Shown here piece after piece: positions 47,132-58,001 of a DNA stretch of 64,000 nt. Numbering within the stretch: position 1 is the first letter of the stretch; every line of letters starts with the position of its first letter. Under the pieces are notes generated by a model. That model was not told the DNA's origin. It ran no database searches and saw nothing but the letters and a program-made list of their open reading frames with translations. The stretch is from Paraoerskovia sediminicola (GTDB lineage: Bacteria; Actinomycetota; Actinomycetes; Actinomycetales; Cellulomonadaceae): positions 3,224,001 to 3,288,000 of the forward strand of contig NZ_AP027729.1 of NCBI RefSeq assembly GCF_030296575.1, in the 5' to 3' direction. The translations under genes and the position numbers were made by a program.

Positions 47132-47160
47132 GCCTCTCGATCTTGTCGAACCGAACCCTC

Positions 47161-47191
47161 ACCCTCAACTAGAGGGTTACAGTTATGTCAA
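47161..47191 (-). promoter_or_regulatory. Probable ftsZ promoter and inverted repeat
   Basis: In the ftsQ-ftsZ gap the minus strand carries a perfect TTGACA (47186-47191). The inverted repeat ACCCTC-AACTA-GAGGGT lies at 47161-47177, about 30 bp before the ftsZ start. No ideal -10 is spaced 17 bases from TTGACA; the candidates overlap the inverted repeat. The palindrome may be a regulator site or an RNA stem. AT content is locally high. Confidence 0.5.
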
Positions 47192-47291
47192 GTGGTGCCG
47201 TCGATGACGGTAGGTGCCCGGGGCGGCTCGTTCAACGACCGTGCCCGCGTGTCGGCGGGTGGACTCTCCCACGGGTGCCCGCGCACACGGC

Positions 47292-48367
47292 TCAGCTCGT
47301 GACGGGCGCTTCGGGAGCGGAGACGTCGTACACCGTGACCCCGTCGGGATCGACCCCGTCGAGCAGGACCCGGAGCACGTCCACCTTGAGCTCGGCGTCC
47401 TCCGCGCCGCCCCACCGGACGGTCGAACCGTCGCGCAGCTCGGTCTCGACGGCGTCCTGGGTGTCCGCCGACACGTCCGTGACGTCCGCGAGGATGTCCG
47501 GCGGCAGCGCGTTGAGCACGACGAGGACCGACCGCAGCGCACGCGTCCCGGGTCCGCCGTCCTCGTCGTCCACCGGCACGTCGACCCGCGGCAGGTCTCC
47601 TGGGGGTTCGCCGACGCTAGCGACGGTCGCCCCGGACGCGTCGAGCAGGCGGAACGCCTCACCGACCGGGACCGCCGCGACGGGGACCTGCGGCTCCACC
47701 CGGACGTCGACGCCTCGCGGCCACGCGCGCAGGATCCGCACGTCGTCGACCCCGCGGACCTCGCGCACGGCGTCCCGCAGGCCCACGGTGTCGAGTCGCG
47801 GCAGCGGCGTCCCCGCGGTGGCGGTCACGACCTGCTCCACCGCATCCGTGTCGACGTACGTCGCGTCGCCCACGGTGGTGACCTCGATCTCGTCGGCGTC
47901 GACCCCGAGCACCGACGAGAAGAACACGAGCCAGACCACGCCGGCGAGGACCCCGAGGCCCCCGGTCCAGGCCGCGGCCGACCGCAGGACCTTGCGTCGA
48001 CGCACCGCCCGCCGCTCGCGCTCCCGCTCGGCGAGGCGCGGCGCCATCGGTGTCGGCGCCGTCCTGGGACCCGAGGCTCCCCGGACGCCCCGGGGACCGC
48101 CCTCGTCGGTCCGGTCGCTGCCGACCGCCCGCGGGACGTCCCGGTGGCGGCCGTCGTCGCCTTCGGCGACGTCGTCGGCCTCGGTACGACCTCCGTCGAG
48201 CTCGCGCCGGCACCGGTCTTCGTGTCCGCCTTCTCCGCACGCGCCCGGGCCGGGCGCGGCTCCGCACGGGCGGGACGCTCCGAACGCTCCGGACCGTCGG
48301 CGCTCTCGGAGCGCCGCGGGACCTCCGGTCGGCGCTCCGGCGCCCGAGGACGGGCCGGAGGCCTCAC
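47292..48367 (-). CDS. ftsQ: Cell division protein FtsQ (frame broken near 48088-48095)
   Basis: FtsQ is the bitopic divisome protein linking early and late components. The cytoplasmic N-terminus is long and rich in Arg, Pro and Ala (ERRPEVPRRSESADGP). The transmembrane helix is GGLGVLAGVVWLVFFSSVLG, and the POTRA domain begins VDADEIEVTTVGDATYVDTD with DTVGLRDAVREVRGVDDVRI after it. The GTG at 48367 overlaps the murC stop as GTGA. The tail frame joins the membrane part after one added base in the CCCCGGGG block 48088-48095, for about 358 residues. The exact base is uncertain. Confidence 0.9.
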
Positions 48368-49790
48368 GACAGCTCGTCCCTGAGGTGCTCGAGGATCCGA
48401 GGGCCGAGCTCCGTGACGTCCCCCGCACCGACCGTCAGGACGAGGTCCCCCGGCCGCGCGGACGAGGCGATCTTCGTCGCCGCGGCCCACCGGTCCTCGA
48501 CGGCGTAGGCGCGTGGGCCTGTCATCAGGCTCACGATCGTCCGGGCGTCGACGGTCGGGTCGGGGGCCTCACGCGCTCCGTAGACCCCGGTGACGACGAC
48601 CAGGTCAGCGAGGCCCAGAGCCCGCGCGAACTCCGTGGCGAACGACCTGGTACGCGAGTAGAGGTGCGGCTGGAACAGCACCACGACCCGGCCGCCCCGG
48701 CGGCCGCGGCCCACCACCTCCCGGGCGGCGACGAGCAGCGCGGCGACCTCGGTCGGGTGGTGCGCATAGTCGTCGACCACCCGGACGCCGCCCACCTCTC
48801 CCTTGAGCTCGAAGCGCCGCCCTGTGCCGCGGAAGCTGCCGACCGCACGGACCGCGTCCTCGAACGCGACCCCGAGAGCCTGCGCGGCGGCCACGGCGGC
48901 GACGGCGTTGAGCAGGTTGTGGGTCCCCGGCATCGCGAGCTGCAGGGACGCGGAGCCGTCGGGCCCCGTCACCGTCGCCCGCACGCGGCCTGCCTCGTGC
49001 TCGAGCCCCGAGACGACGAGGTCGGCATCAGGGCTCATCCCGTAGGACACCACCGACCCTCCTCCGTCGCGGTGCACCCTGGCGAGAGCGCGGGAGCCCG
49101 GGTCGTCGGCGCACGCGACCAGCACCCCGCCCGGCCGCACCCGCGCGGCGAAGGCCACGAACGCCTCCTCGAAAGCGGCACGCGACCCGTAGTGGTCGAG
49201 GTGGTCCGGCTCGACGTTCGTGACGACCGCGACCGTCGGCGAGTAGGCGAGGAACGAGCCGTCCGACTCGTCGGCCTCGGCCACCAGGACGTCGCCGGAT
49301 CCCAGGTGCCCACCGGACACGGGGCCGTCCGCCGTGAGGACGCTCCCCCGATCGCGAACGACGGGTCCTCGCCGAGCTCCACGAGCAGCGTCGCCAGCAT
49401 CCCGGAGGTGGTGGTCTTGCCGTGGGCACCCGCGACCGCCACGGAGCGCCGTCCCACCATCAGCGCAGCCAGCGCCTCGGAACGGTGCAGCACCGGGATC
49501 CCGGCGTCGCGCGCCGCGACGAGCTCAGGGTTCGCCGGCCCGACGGCGCTGGAGACGACGAGCGTGTCGACGCCCGTCACGTGCGCGGCGTCGTGGCCGA
49601 CCCACACCCGCAGCCCTTCGTCGCGCAACGCCGCGAGCGTCGGGCTCTCCCGCGCGTCGGCGCCCTGGACCGCGACGCCGCGCGCCGCCAGCAGCCGCGC
49701 GACGACGGACATCCCGGCACCACCGACGCCCACGAGGTGGACGCGACCCAGGTCCTCGACCGCGGGGACGACCCGCTCCCCGCCGCTCAC
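48364..49790 (-). CDS. murC: UDP-N-acetylmuramate-L-alanine ligase (frame broken at 49345-49349)
   Basis: MurC adds L-Ala to UDP-MurNAc. The N-terminal domain has [19 protein letters not shown], the ATP loop is [14 protein letters not shown] near residue 118, and after the break come [26 protein letters not shown] and the C-terminal [16 protein letters not shown]. The frame is lost at the C5 run 49345-49349; one added base reads [19 protein letters not shown], for about 475 residues. The GTG at 49790 overlaps the murG stop as GTGA. Length and motif order are normal. Confidence 0.95.
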
Positions 49791-50946
49791 GCGTGCACCG
49801 CCTCGTCGACGAGCGCGACCACACGGTCTGCTCCGTCGGTGATGCCGGCTGCGGCCGCCGCCGCGGCCATCGCCGAGAGCCCCTGGCGGTCCGTGAACAT
49901 GGGCACCAGGTGCGCGGCGATCCAGTCCGGGTCCACCTCGGCGTCGTCGACGACGACCCCTCCCCCGCCTCGACCACCGGGGCGGCATTGAGCCGCTGCT
50001 CACCGTTGCCGACGGGCAGCGGGACGTAGACCGCCGGCAGCCCGAGCGCCGAGAGCTCGCAGACCATGCCCGCGCCCGCGCGACACAGCACCAGGTCGGA
50101 GACCGCGTAGGCGAGGTGCATCTCGGCGAGGTACTCGCGCACGACATAGCTCGGCGCCGCGCCGGCCTCCGCCTCGTCCCTGGACGTGGCGAGCGTCGCA
50201 CGGACAGCGTCGGCTTTGCCCCGGCCCGTCAGGTGCAGCACCTGGACACCGGCGTCCCTCAGCGCGGACGCCGCGCCGGCGACCGCCTCGTTCAGGTGCA
50301 GCGCGCCCGACGATCCTCCGGTCACGAGCAGCGTCGGGACGTCGGGGTCGAGCCCGAGCTCGGCGGCGGCAGACCGTCGGAGCGCGTCACGATCGCGCGC
50401 CTGCTCCGCCAGCAGCGTGACGATCTCGCGGCGCAGCGGCAGACCCGTGACGACGGCACCGCGCAGCGGGGTCCCCGCGAAGGCCACCCCGACGCGCGCG
50501 GCCCAGCGCGCACCCAGACGGTTGGCGAGCCCGGGGCGCGCGTTCTGCTCCTGCACCACCACGGGGATGCCGCGGCGCCGCGCCGCGAGGTACGCGGGAG
50601 TGGACACGTAGCCGCCGAACCCGACGACCACCTGGGCCCCCGCGTCGTCCAGCGCTCGCCCCGCGGTACGCACCGCCGACACGAAGCGACCCGGGAACCG
50701 GAACCAGTCGACCCCGGGTCGGCGCGGCAGCGGCACCTTCGGCACCGTCACGAGCGGGAACCCGCGATCAGGGACGAGGTCGGCCTCGAGCCCCTCGGCG
50801 GTCCCCAGGACCGTCAGGGTCGTGCCCGGGTCGCGGTCGCGGAGCGCCTCCGCCACGGCGAGCAGCGGATTGACATGACCTGCCGTCCCGCCCCCTGCCA
50901 GGACCACCGACCCGACCTGCGTCGTCGAACGTGCCACCGTGTCCAC
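49787..50946 (-). CDS. murG: MurG, lipid I GlcNAc transferase (frame broken at 49962-49966)
   Basis: MurG transfers GlcNAc to lipid I on the inner face of the membrane, giving lipid II. The donor/acceptor loop is [20 protein letters not shown] near residue 17, followed by [16 protein letters not shown] and [15 protein letters not shown], and the C-terminal UDP-GlcNAc site has [11 protein letters not shown]. The frame is lost at the C5 run 49962-49966; one added base gives [19 protein letters not shown] and runs to the TGA at 49787, about 386 residues. The GTG at 50946 has GAGGAG upstream. It lies 80 bp after ftsW. Confidence 0.95.
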
Positions 50947-51025
50947 TCACTCCTCGTCAGAACTCGAGACTCTGCCCGCGGGAACCCGCTGGGCCCGCCG
51001 CCGGACGCCGTCCGACAGCCACGGC

Positions 51026-52329
51026 TCACCCGCCGCGCGGCAACCGTACCCGTCGCACCCGGTCCGCCGCCCCGGCCATGACCGACACGGTCCGGCGCGC
51101 CACCCCCGGACGCGCGGCGAGAGCCTCGCGGGTCCCCGGTTCGTCCCGTGCGAACGCGATCACCACACCCAGGGCGAGCATGGTCGCGACCAGCGCGGAC
51201 CCGCCGGCGGACATCAGCGGCAGAGGCACACCGATGACGGGGAAGACGCCGATGACGACACCGATGTTCAGCATCGCCTGGCCCACGACCCAGCACGCGA
51301 TCCCGGCCGTCGTGATCTTCACGAACGGGTCCGGGTGCCGCCGGATCACACGCATCATGCCGAGCCCCAGCACTGCGTAGAGCACCAGCACGAGCAACGT
51401 GCCGAGGAGGCCGAGCTCCTCGCCCAGGATCGCGAAGATGTAGTCGTTGTGGGCCGCGGGGAGATAGCTCCACTTCTCCCTGCTCGCACCGAGACCGACG
51501 CCCATGAGCCCACCGGTCGCCAGCCCCCACGTCCCGTGCAGGGCCTGGTAGCAGTTGCCCGCGAGGTCCTCGCACGGGCCGTACGCCGCGAGGATCCGGT
51601 CGGTCCGGTTGGTGTTGCCGGCCACGAAGAGGGCGAGGACACCGACGACGGCGATCGCGATCCCCCGGCGAACAGGCGCCAGTCGACCCCGGCCACCCAG
51701 TACGCCCCAGCGACCATCATGAAGATCACCATCGTCGTACCGAGGTCGTTGCCGGCCATGACCAGCCCCATCGCGGCCACCGCACCGAGCACACCCGGGA
51801 CCAGCACGTGGCTGAGGCTGCCGAGCAGGCGCTGCTTGCGGCCGAGCACGGCACCGAGCCACACGGCCAGGGCCACCTTGACGAGCTCGGAGGGCTGGAG
51901 GGTCACCGGGCCGAGATGGATCCAGTTCGTGTTCCCGCCCTCGGAGAGCGCCAGGCTCGGGACGAAGATCAGCGACTGCAGAGCGATCGCCGCGAGCAGG
52001 AACCACCAGGCGCCGCGCTTGTAGAACGCGACGGGCAGCCGCGCCGCGACCACGAGGCCCACGGCCCCGATCGCGGCGAACCGGAGCTGGGGCAGGAAGG
52101 CGGCGAACGCCGACCCGTCGATGACGAGGGACGTGACGGCCGAGCTCGACAGGACCATGACGAGCCCGAAGAGCAGCAGGATCGAGGACGAACCGACGAT
52201 CAGGTAGTAGCTCGTGACCGCGCTGTCCCAGGTCGCCCGCCACCCGCCGGCCGAGCGCTCGTCACCACCGGGCGCGCGGTCGGCGCTGCCGCGGTCCCGC
52301 GACGGCACGCGGGCCGTGCCCTGTGCCAT
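51026..52329 (-). CDS. ftsW: FtsW, SEDS-family septal peptidoglycan polymerase (frame broken at 51662-51666)
   Basis: FtsW polymerises lipid II at the septum together with FtsI. Several transmembrane segments are evident, including YYLIVGSSSILLLFGLVMVL and VLGAVAAMGLVMAGNDLG. SEDS features are LGPVTLQPSELVKVALAVW, PAAHNDYIFAILGEELGLLG and GVPLPLMSAGGSALVATM. The frame is lost at the C5 run 51662-51666; one added base reads LFAGGIAIAVVGVLALF, giving about 434 residues. The N-terminus is a 30-residue Arg/Gly-rich cytoplasmic extension. The ATG at 52329 follows GGGGAGC. Confidence 0.95.
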
Positions 52330-52358
52330 GTGCGCTCCCCGCTGTCGGTGCTCGCGGC

Positions 52359-53807
52359 TCAGGCGTCAGGCAGTGCTCGCGCGCAGGACGCGAACGACTC
52401 CCCACGCTCGGCGTACGAGCGGAACTGGTCCATCGACGCGCCCGCCGGTGCGAGCAGCACCGTGTCCCCGGCGGCAGCCAGGGTTCGTGCTGCCTCGACG
52501 GCGCGGCGCATCACCGATCCAGTCTCACCGGGATCGACCCGGAACACCGGGACCTGGGGCGCGTGTCGCGCGAGCGCGTCGGCGAACGGCGCGGCGTCGA
52601 CACCGATGAGGACGACGGCGCGCAGCCGGTCGGCGACGGCCAGGACCAGGTCGTCGAACGTGGCGCCCTTGGCGAGGCCGCCGGCGATCCAGACGACGGA
52701 GCCGGCCGCGAACGAGAGCAGCGACGCGCGCGCGGCGTGCGCGTTGGTCGCCTTCGAGTCGTCCACGTAGCTGACGTCGTCGACCTGGGCGACCCGTGCG
52801 ATGCGGTGCTCCCCCGGCGCGTACGCCCGGAGGCCCTCGCGCACCGCGGACGCGGGAACGCCGGCCGCGCGTGCGAGCGCTGCCGCCGCGAGCGCGTTCG
52901 ACACGGCGTGGGCCGGCACGTCCCCGTCCACGTTCGCGAACCGGGCGAGGTCGTCGATCGTGGCGAGCTCCTCGGCGTGCCCGGCGCGCGCCGGGTCGTC
53001 GGCGGGCGCGTGGAACGCCCGGTCCACGAGGACACCCTCGACGACGCCGAGCTGCGAGGGTCCCGGGACTCCGTTCGTCAGCCCGACCGCACGAGCGCCC
53101 TCGGCCACGTCCGCCTCACGGACGAGCCGCTCCGTGGTGGCGTCGGCGACGGAGTACACGCACGCGACCTCCGCACCCGCGAAGATGCGGCCCTTGTCCG
53201 CCGCGTACGCCTCGAACGAACCGTGCCAGTCCAGATGGTCCGCGGCGACGTTGAGCACGGCGCCCGCGAGCACCGCCATGCTGTGCGTGTGGTGCAGCTG
53301 GAAGCTCGACAGCTCGACCGCGAGGACATCCGTCTCGGGGTCGAGCGCGGCCTCCACGACCGGCGTCCCGACGTTGCCGACGGCTGCGGCCCGCAGGCCT
53401 GCGGCCGTCAGGATCGAGGCGAGCATCTCGACGGTCGTCGTCTTCCCGTTGGTCCCGGTCACGGCGAGCCACGGCGCGGGGCCGCGCCCACCCGAGCGCT
53501 CCACCCGCAGTCGCCAGGCGAGCTCGACCTCGCTCCAGACGGGCACCCCGGCCTCCCTGGCGGCCACCAGCAGCGGCGTCGTCGGACGCCAGCCCGGGCT
53601 CACGACGACCAGGTCGACACCCTCCAGGCCGGTCGCGTCCAGGTCCGCCGCGTCGGCGTCGGGCACGTCCCGGTCGACCGTGACGACACGCCGTGCGCGG
53701 GGCCGCAGGGCACGCTCCGCCGCCCTGCCGCTCACCCCGAGGCCCGCGACCACGACGGTCGCGGAGGCCAGGTCCACCGTGCGGCTGACGCCGCGCTCCT
53801 CGCCCAC
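52359..53807 (-). CDS. murD: UDP-N-acetylmuramoyl-L-alanine-D-glutamate ligase
   Basis: MurD adds D-Glu to the growing UDP-MurNAc peptide. It is 482 residues and intact. The N-terminal nucleotide-sugar domain has TVVVAGLGVSGRAAERAL, the ATP loop is VTGTNGKTTTVEMLAS near residue 115, and LNVAADHLDWHGS and DDSKATNAHAA are the conserved Mur ligase segments. The GTG at 53807 shares one base with the mraY TAG stop, so the genes overlap. The longer upstream open frame runs through mraY and is not coding. Confidence 0.97.
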   Translation of the reverse strand: MGEERGVSRTVDLASATVVVAGLGVSGRAAERALRPRARRVVTVDRDVPDADAADLDATGLEGVDLVVVSPGWRPTTPLLVAAREAGVPVWSEVELAWRLRVERSGGRGPAPWLAVTGTNGKTTTVEMLASILTAAGLRAAAVGNVGTPVVEAALDPETDVLAVELSSFQLHHTHSMAVLAGAVLNVAADHLDWHGSFEAYAADKGRIFAGAEVACVYSVADATTERLVREADVAEGARAVGLTNGVPGPSQLGVVEGVLVDRAFHAPADDPARAGHAEELATIDDLARFANVDGDVPAHAVSNALAAAALARAAGVPASAVREGLRAYAPGEHRIARVAQVDDVSYVDDSKATNAHAARASLLSFAAGSVVWIAGGLAKGATFDDLVLAVADRLRAVVLIGVDAAPFADALARHAPQVPVFRVDPGETGSVMRRAVEAARTLAAAGDTVLLAPAGASMDQFRSYAERGESFASCARALPDA

Positions 53808-54889
53808 TAGCGGGAGAGCCATTCCGCGTAGAAGATCCCGGTCCCGAGCGCCGCGAACATCCCGCCCACGAGCCAGAAGCGGATGACGATCGTCACCTCG
53901 CCCCACCCGGAGAGCTCGAAGTGGTGGTGCAGCGGGGCCATCTTGAAGACCCGCTTCCCGGTGAGCTTGAAGAAGCCGATCTGGATCACGTCGGAGATCA
54001 CGATGATGACGAACAGGCCGCCGATGATCGCGGCCAGGATCTCGGTCCGGGAGAGGATGGAGATGCCGGCGAGCGCGCCGCCGAGCGCGAGAGAGCCCGT
54101 GTCACCCATGAAGATCCGTGCGGGGCTCGCGTTCCACCAGAGGAACCCGACGCACGAGCCCATGATGGCGCCGGAGACCACCGCGAGGTCGAGCGGGTCG
54201 CGGACCTCGTAGCAGGCGGGCCCGGCGGTCGCGAGGTTCTGGCACCACTGGTTCACCTGCCAGAGGCTCACGAGGACATAGCCGCCGAAGACAACCAGGG
54301 AGATACCCGTCGCGAGCCCGTCGAGCCCGTCGGTCAGGTTCACGGCGTTGGACCACGCGGTGATCAGGAAGTTCGCCCACACGACGAAGAGCAGCAGGCC
54401 GACGGTGGCCCCGGCGAAGGCGAGGTCGAGATTCGTGTCCCGCAGGAACGAGATGCGGGTCGACGCCGGGGTCCTGAAGTTGCTGTTCGGGAACTGCAGG
54501 GCGAGCACGGCGAAAGTGATGCCGACGATGCCCTGCCCGAGGATCTTCGCCTTGGCCGACAGCCCGAGGCTCCGCTGCTTCTTGATCTTCGTGAAGTCGT
54601 CCAGGAAGCCGACCACGCCCAGACCGGTCATGAGGAACAGCACCAGCAGCGCCGACGCGCTCGGGAGCCGGCCGGCGACGATCGACGAGACCAGGACACC
54701 GATGAGAGTCGCGGCGATGATGACGACCCCACCCATCGTGGGCGTGCCGCGCTTCGTGAAGTGCGCCGTCGGACCGTCCTGCCGGACGAACTGCCCGTAC
54801 TCGCGGCGGACGAGGAACTTGATGAAGAGGGGAGTGCCGAGCAGGGCGACGAGCAGCCCCACCGAGGAGGCGGCGAGGATCGGGATCAT
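53807..54889 (-). CDS. mraY: Phospho-N-acetylmuramoyl-pentapeptide-transferase
   Basis: MraY couples UDP-MurNAc-pentapeptide to undecaprenyl phosphate, forming lipid I. It is 360 residues with about ten membrane spans. Conserved catalytic segments are [19 protein letters not shown], with the Asp-Asp pair, [15 protein letters not shown] and the C-terminal [11 protein letters not shown]. The ATG at 54889 overlaps the murF stop as ATGA. It uses TAG as stop, shared with the murD start. Confidence 0.98.
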   Translation of the reverse strand: MIPILAASSVGLLVALLGTPLFIKFLVRREYGQFVRQDGPTAHFTKRGTPTMGGVVIIAATLIGVLVSSIVAGRLPSASALLVLFLMTGLGVVGFLDDFTKIKKQRSLGLSAKAKILGQGIVGITFAVLALQFPNSNFRTPASTRISFLRDTNLDLAFAGATVGLLLFVVWANFLITAWSNAVNLTDGLDGLATGISLVVFGGYVLVSLWQVNQWCQNLATAGPACYEVRDPLDLAVVSGAIMGSCVGFLWWNASPARIFMGDTGSLALGGALAGISILSRTEILAAIIGGLFVIIVISDVIQIGFFKLTGKRVFKMAPLHHHFELSGWGEVTIVIRFWLVGGMFAALGTGIFYAEWLSR

Positions 54890-56291
54890 GCGGCACCGCC
54901 CCCGGCCACGAGGGTGTCGCCGAGGCGCCAGAGCCCGGAACCGTTCGAGGCCTTGACCAGCACCACGTCACCGTCCGTGAGCTCGCCGGCCAGCAGGGTG
55001 GCGGCGGCGTCCACGTCGGGGACGAGCACGACCTCGTCGCCCCACGAGCCCTCCTGCGTCGCGCCGTCGAGCAGGGCTGACGCGCCTTCGCCGACCACGA
55101 CGAGGAGCTTGATGTTGAGCCGGACGACGAGCCGACCGATCGCCTCGTGCGCCTCCCGGGACGCGTCACCGAGCTCTCGCATCTCGCCGAGGACCGCGAC
55201 CGAGCGACGCGTGCGCCCGGCGGTCACGGCCAGCACCTTCAGCGCCGCGCGCATCGAATCGGGGTTGGCGTTGTAGGAGTCGTCGATCACCGTGACGCCG
55301 TCGGGACGTTCCGTGACCGCGAGCCGGTGCGGGCTGGCCGCCGGCGCGCCGATCCGCGCCACCACGTCGTCGAACGCCACACCCGTCACGAGCGCTGCGG
55401 TCGCCGCGGCGAGCGCGTTCGTCACGTTGTGCTCCCCCACCAGGCCGAGCGTCACGGAGGACGCCCCCTCCGCGCCGTCGACGCTCGAGCGGAGCACGAA
55501 CGTCGGGCGCCCGTCCACGCCGAGAGCGACGGTCTCCGCGCGCACCGCTGCCGTGGGGATCGTCCCGAAGGTCCGCACGGGGCCGCGGGCGAGCGTGTGC
55601 ATCGCCGCGACCCGGTGGTCGTCGGCATTGAGGACGGCGACGCCTCCCGGTGCGAGCCCGCTGACGAGCTCGCCCTTCGCGGTCGCCACCCCCTCGATGC
55701 CGCCGAACCCCTCGACGTGGGCGGACCCCACGACGAGCACCACGGCCACGTCGGGCGGGGCGACGGACGTGAGGTACGTCAGGTTGCCGATCCGGTCGGC
55801 TCCCATCTCGAGCACCAGGAATCGCGTCGACGCGTCGGCCCGGAGCACGGTGAGCGGGAGGCCGACCTCGTTGTTGAACGACCCGGCCGGCACGACCGTC
55901 GGACCCTCCGGCGCGAGGACAGCGCCGAGCAGGTCCTTCGTGGTGGTCTTGCCCACGGACCCGGTCACGGCGACCACACGCAGGTCGCTCCCGTGCCGCA
56001 GGCGCTCCAGCACGACCCGCGCCAGCGCGCCCAGCGCCGTCTGCACGTCGTCGACCACGACGCAGGGGACGTCGAGCTCGCGCTGCGCGAGGACGAGCGC
56101 CGCGCCGGCCTCGACCGCGCCGGCCGCGAAGTCGTGGCCGTCCACGCGGTCGCCAGGGACGGCGACGAAGAGCGAGCCGTCGGCGACGAGTCGCGAGTCG
56201 ACGACGACCGAGCCCGTCACCAGGACGTCGGGGTCTGCGGCGAGGCGCCCCCGGTCGCTGCGGCGACCTCTGCCGCAGTGAGCTCGATCAT
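54886..56291 (-). CDS. murF: UDP-MurNAc-tripeptide-D-Ala-D-Ala ligase (frame broken at 56248-56252)
   Basis: MurF adds the D-Ala-D-Ala dipeptide. The ATP loop [16 protein letters not shown] lies near residue 110, [15 protein letters not shown] and [13 protein letters not shown] follow, and the C-terminal part has [17 protein letters not shown]. The ATG at 56291 gives [15 protein letters not shown], the standard MurF start, and overlaps the murE stop as ATGA. Its frame is lost at the C5 run 56248-56252; one added base continues [19 protein letters not shown], for about 468 residues. The GTG-type start after the break is not needed. Confidence 0.95.
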
Positions 56292-57946
56292 CCCTGGTTC
56301 TCCTTCGGTTCGGCTCTCGTCATGGTCTCCGGGCGGTCGACGCCCCGGTCCTGGTCGGGACGTTCGGCGAGCGCGCGACGCACCTCCACGCGATCGTCGA
56401 GCGCGTGGTCCACCCCGTCGATCTCCTGCCAGACCTCGTGACCGCGCCCGGCGACGAGCACGGTGTCCGCAGGGCCGGCCGCGAGCACCGCCTGCCGGAT
56501 CGCCTCCGCCCTGGGCGCGACCTCGACGACGCGTTCGACGCCCTCGGGGAGGATATCGCCACCCGACTCCACCGCTGCTCTCGCCCCGGCGAGCACCTCG
56601 GCGCGGATCTGCGCCGCGGGCTCGCCGTGCGGGTCGTCGTCGGTGACCACGACGACGTCGGCGCCCTCGACCGCGACGGCTCCCATGAGCGGCCGCTTGC
56701 CCGTGTCCCTCTCCCCCGTCGCTCCGAACACCACGACCAGACGACCGGACGTCGTCGGCCGCAGCGCGGACAGGGCGAGCTCGAGCGCCTGCGGGTTGTG
56801 AGCGAAGTCGACGACGACCCTCGGCTCCGTGGAGACGAGCTGCATGCGCCCCGGCACGGCCGGCGAGCAGCCCCCTGCGGCCTCGAGCGCCTCGGCGAGA
56901 TCCCTCACGTCCGTACCCGCCTCGAGGACCATCACGAGCGCCAGCGCGGCGTTGGTGACGTTGAAGGCGCCGGGCAGCGACGTCGAGGTGTGCAGCTGCC
57001 GCCCGTCCCTGTGCCGGAGCACGAACGTCGTGCCGAGCGCCCCCGGGACGACGTCCTCGACCCACCAGTCGGCCGGATAGGGCTCGTCCTCGGCGACGGG
57101 CCTGGTGCGCAGGGTCGCGACCGGCACCTGCGCGGAGTCGGCCATACGCTCGCCCCACACGTCGTCGACGACGACGACGCCCCGTCGGCAGTGCTCCGGG
57201 GTGAACAGCAGCGCCTTGGCCGCGAAGTACGAGGGCAGGTCGCCGTGGAAGTCCAGGTGGTCCTGGCTCAGGTTCGTGAATCCCGCGACGTCGAACACGA
57301 CGCCGTCGACCCTGTGGAGCGCCAGCGCGTGCGACGACACCTCCATCGCGAGGGTGCGGACGTCGTCCTCACGCATCGCGGCCAGGAGCGCCTGCAGGTC
57401 GGCGGCCTCGGGCGTCGTCAGGCGGCTCGGGAGGACGGTGTCGCCGGAGCGCATCTCGACGGTCCCCACGAGCCCGCCGCGGAACCCCATCGCGCGCAGC
57501 GCGTGGTCGACCATGTAGGTCGTCGTCGTCTTCCCGTTGGTGCCGGTGACGGCGAAGGTCGTCAGGTGCTGCGCGGGAGCGCCGTACACCGCGGAGGCGA
57601 TCTCGCCGAGGATCGCGCGCGGGTCCTGAGCGACGAGGACGGGGACGTCCGCCACGTCGGGCTCGTCGGCGACAAGGGCTGCGCCCTCACGGTCGGTCAG
57701 CACGGCCGCCGCGCCGGACCCGACCGCATCGGCGACGAAGCGCGCCCCGTGCACACGGGCACCCGGCAGCGCGACGAAGAGGTCCCCCGGTGCGACGACC
57801 CGGTTGTCCGACGCCACCGATCGGACCGTCACCCCGGACGCTGCGGTCGCGCCGCCGCCGATCGTCAGGTCGAACTGTGCCGCGAGGTCTCGGACCGCCC
57901 TGCCCTCGTTCCGGGCCGGGCGGATTCGTTCGATCGGGGAACTCAC
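56288..57946 (-). CDS. murE: MurE ligase adding the third peptide residue, probably not meso-DAP
   Basis: MurE adds the diamino acid at position 3 of the stem peptide. It is 552 residues. The ATP loop is VTGTNGKTTTTYMVDHAL near residue 134, with LTTPEAADLQALL, NLSQDHLDFHGD and VVDFAHNPQALELAL as in the family. The specificity loop reads TDDDPHGEPAAQIRAEV near residue 435, where meso-DAP enzymes have DNPR. The Arg is replaced by His, which favours L-Lys or L-Orn. The GTG at 57946 has TAGGTT seven bases before it, a possible leaderless promoter inside the dcw cluster. The 55-bp gap to ftsI fits that. Confidence 0.94.
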   Translation of the reverse strand: MSSPIERIRPARNEGRAVRDLAAQFDLTIGGGATAASGVTVRSVASDNRVVAPGDLFVALPGARVHGARFVADAVGSGAAAVLTDREGAALVADEPDVADVPVLVAQDPRAILGEIASAVYGAPAQHLTTFAVTGTNGKTTTTYMVDHALRAMGFRGGLVGTVEMRSGDTVLPSRLTTPEAADLQALLAAMREDDVRTLAMEVSSHALALHRVDGVVFDVAGFTNLSQDHLDFHGDLPSYFAAKALLFTPEHCRRGVVVVDDVWGERMADSAQVPVATLRTRPVAEDEPYPADWWVEDVVPGALGTTFVLRHRDGRQLHTSTSLPGAFNVTNAALALVMVLEAGTDVRDLAEALEAAGGCSPAVPGRMQLVSTEPRVVVDFAHNPQALELALSALRPTTSGRLVVVFGATGERDTGKRPLMGAVAVEGADVVVVTDDDPHGEPAAQIRAEVLAGARAAVESGGDILPEGVERVVEVAPRAEAIRQAVLAAGPADTVLVAGRGHEVWQEIDGVDHALDDRVEVRRALAERPDQDRGVDRPETMTRAEPKENQG

Positions 57947-58001
57947 CTGCCAAAACCTACCCTGTGGACGCGTGGAGCGAGGACGAGGTCGCCGACGTGG
58001 C

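Noticed and set aside
52359-53906. Longer MurD starting at 53906
   Set aside because: The extra residues overlap mraY and are not MurD-like. The GTG at 53807 overlapping the mraY stop is the natural start.
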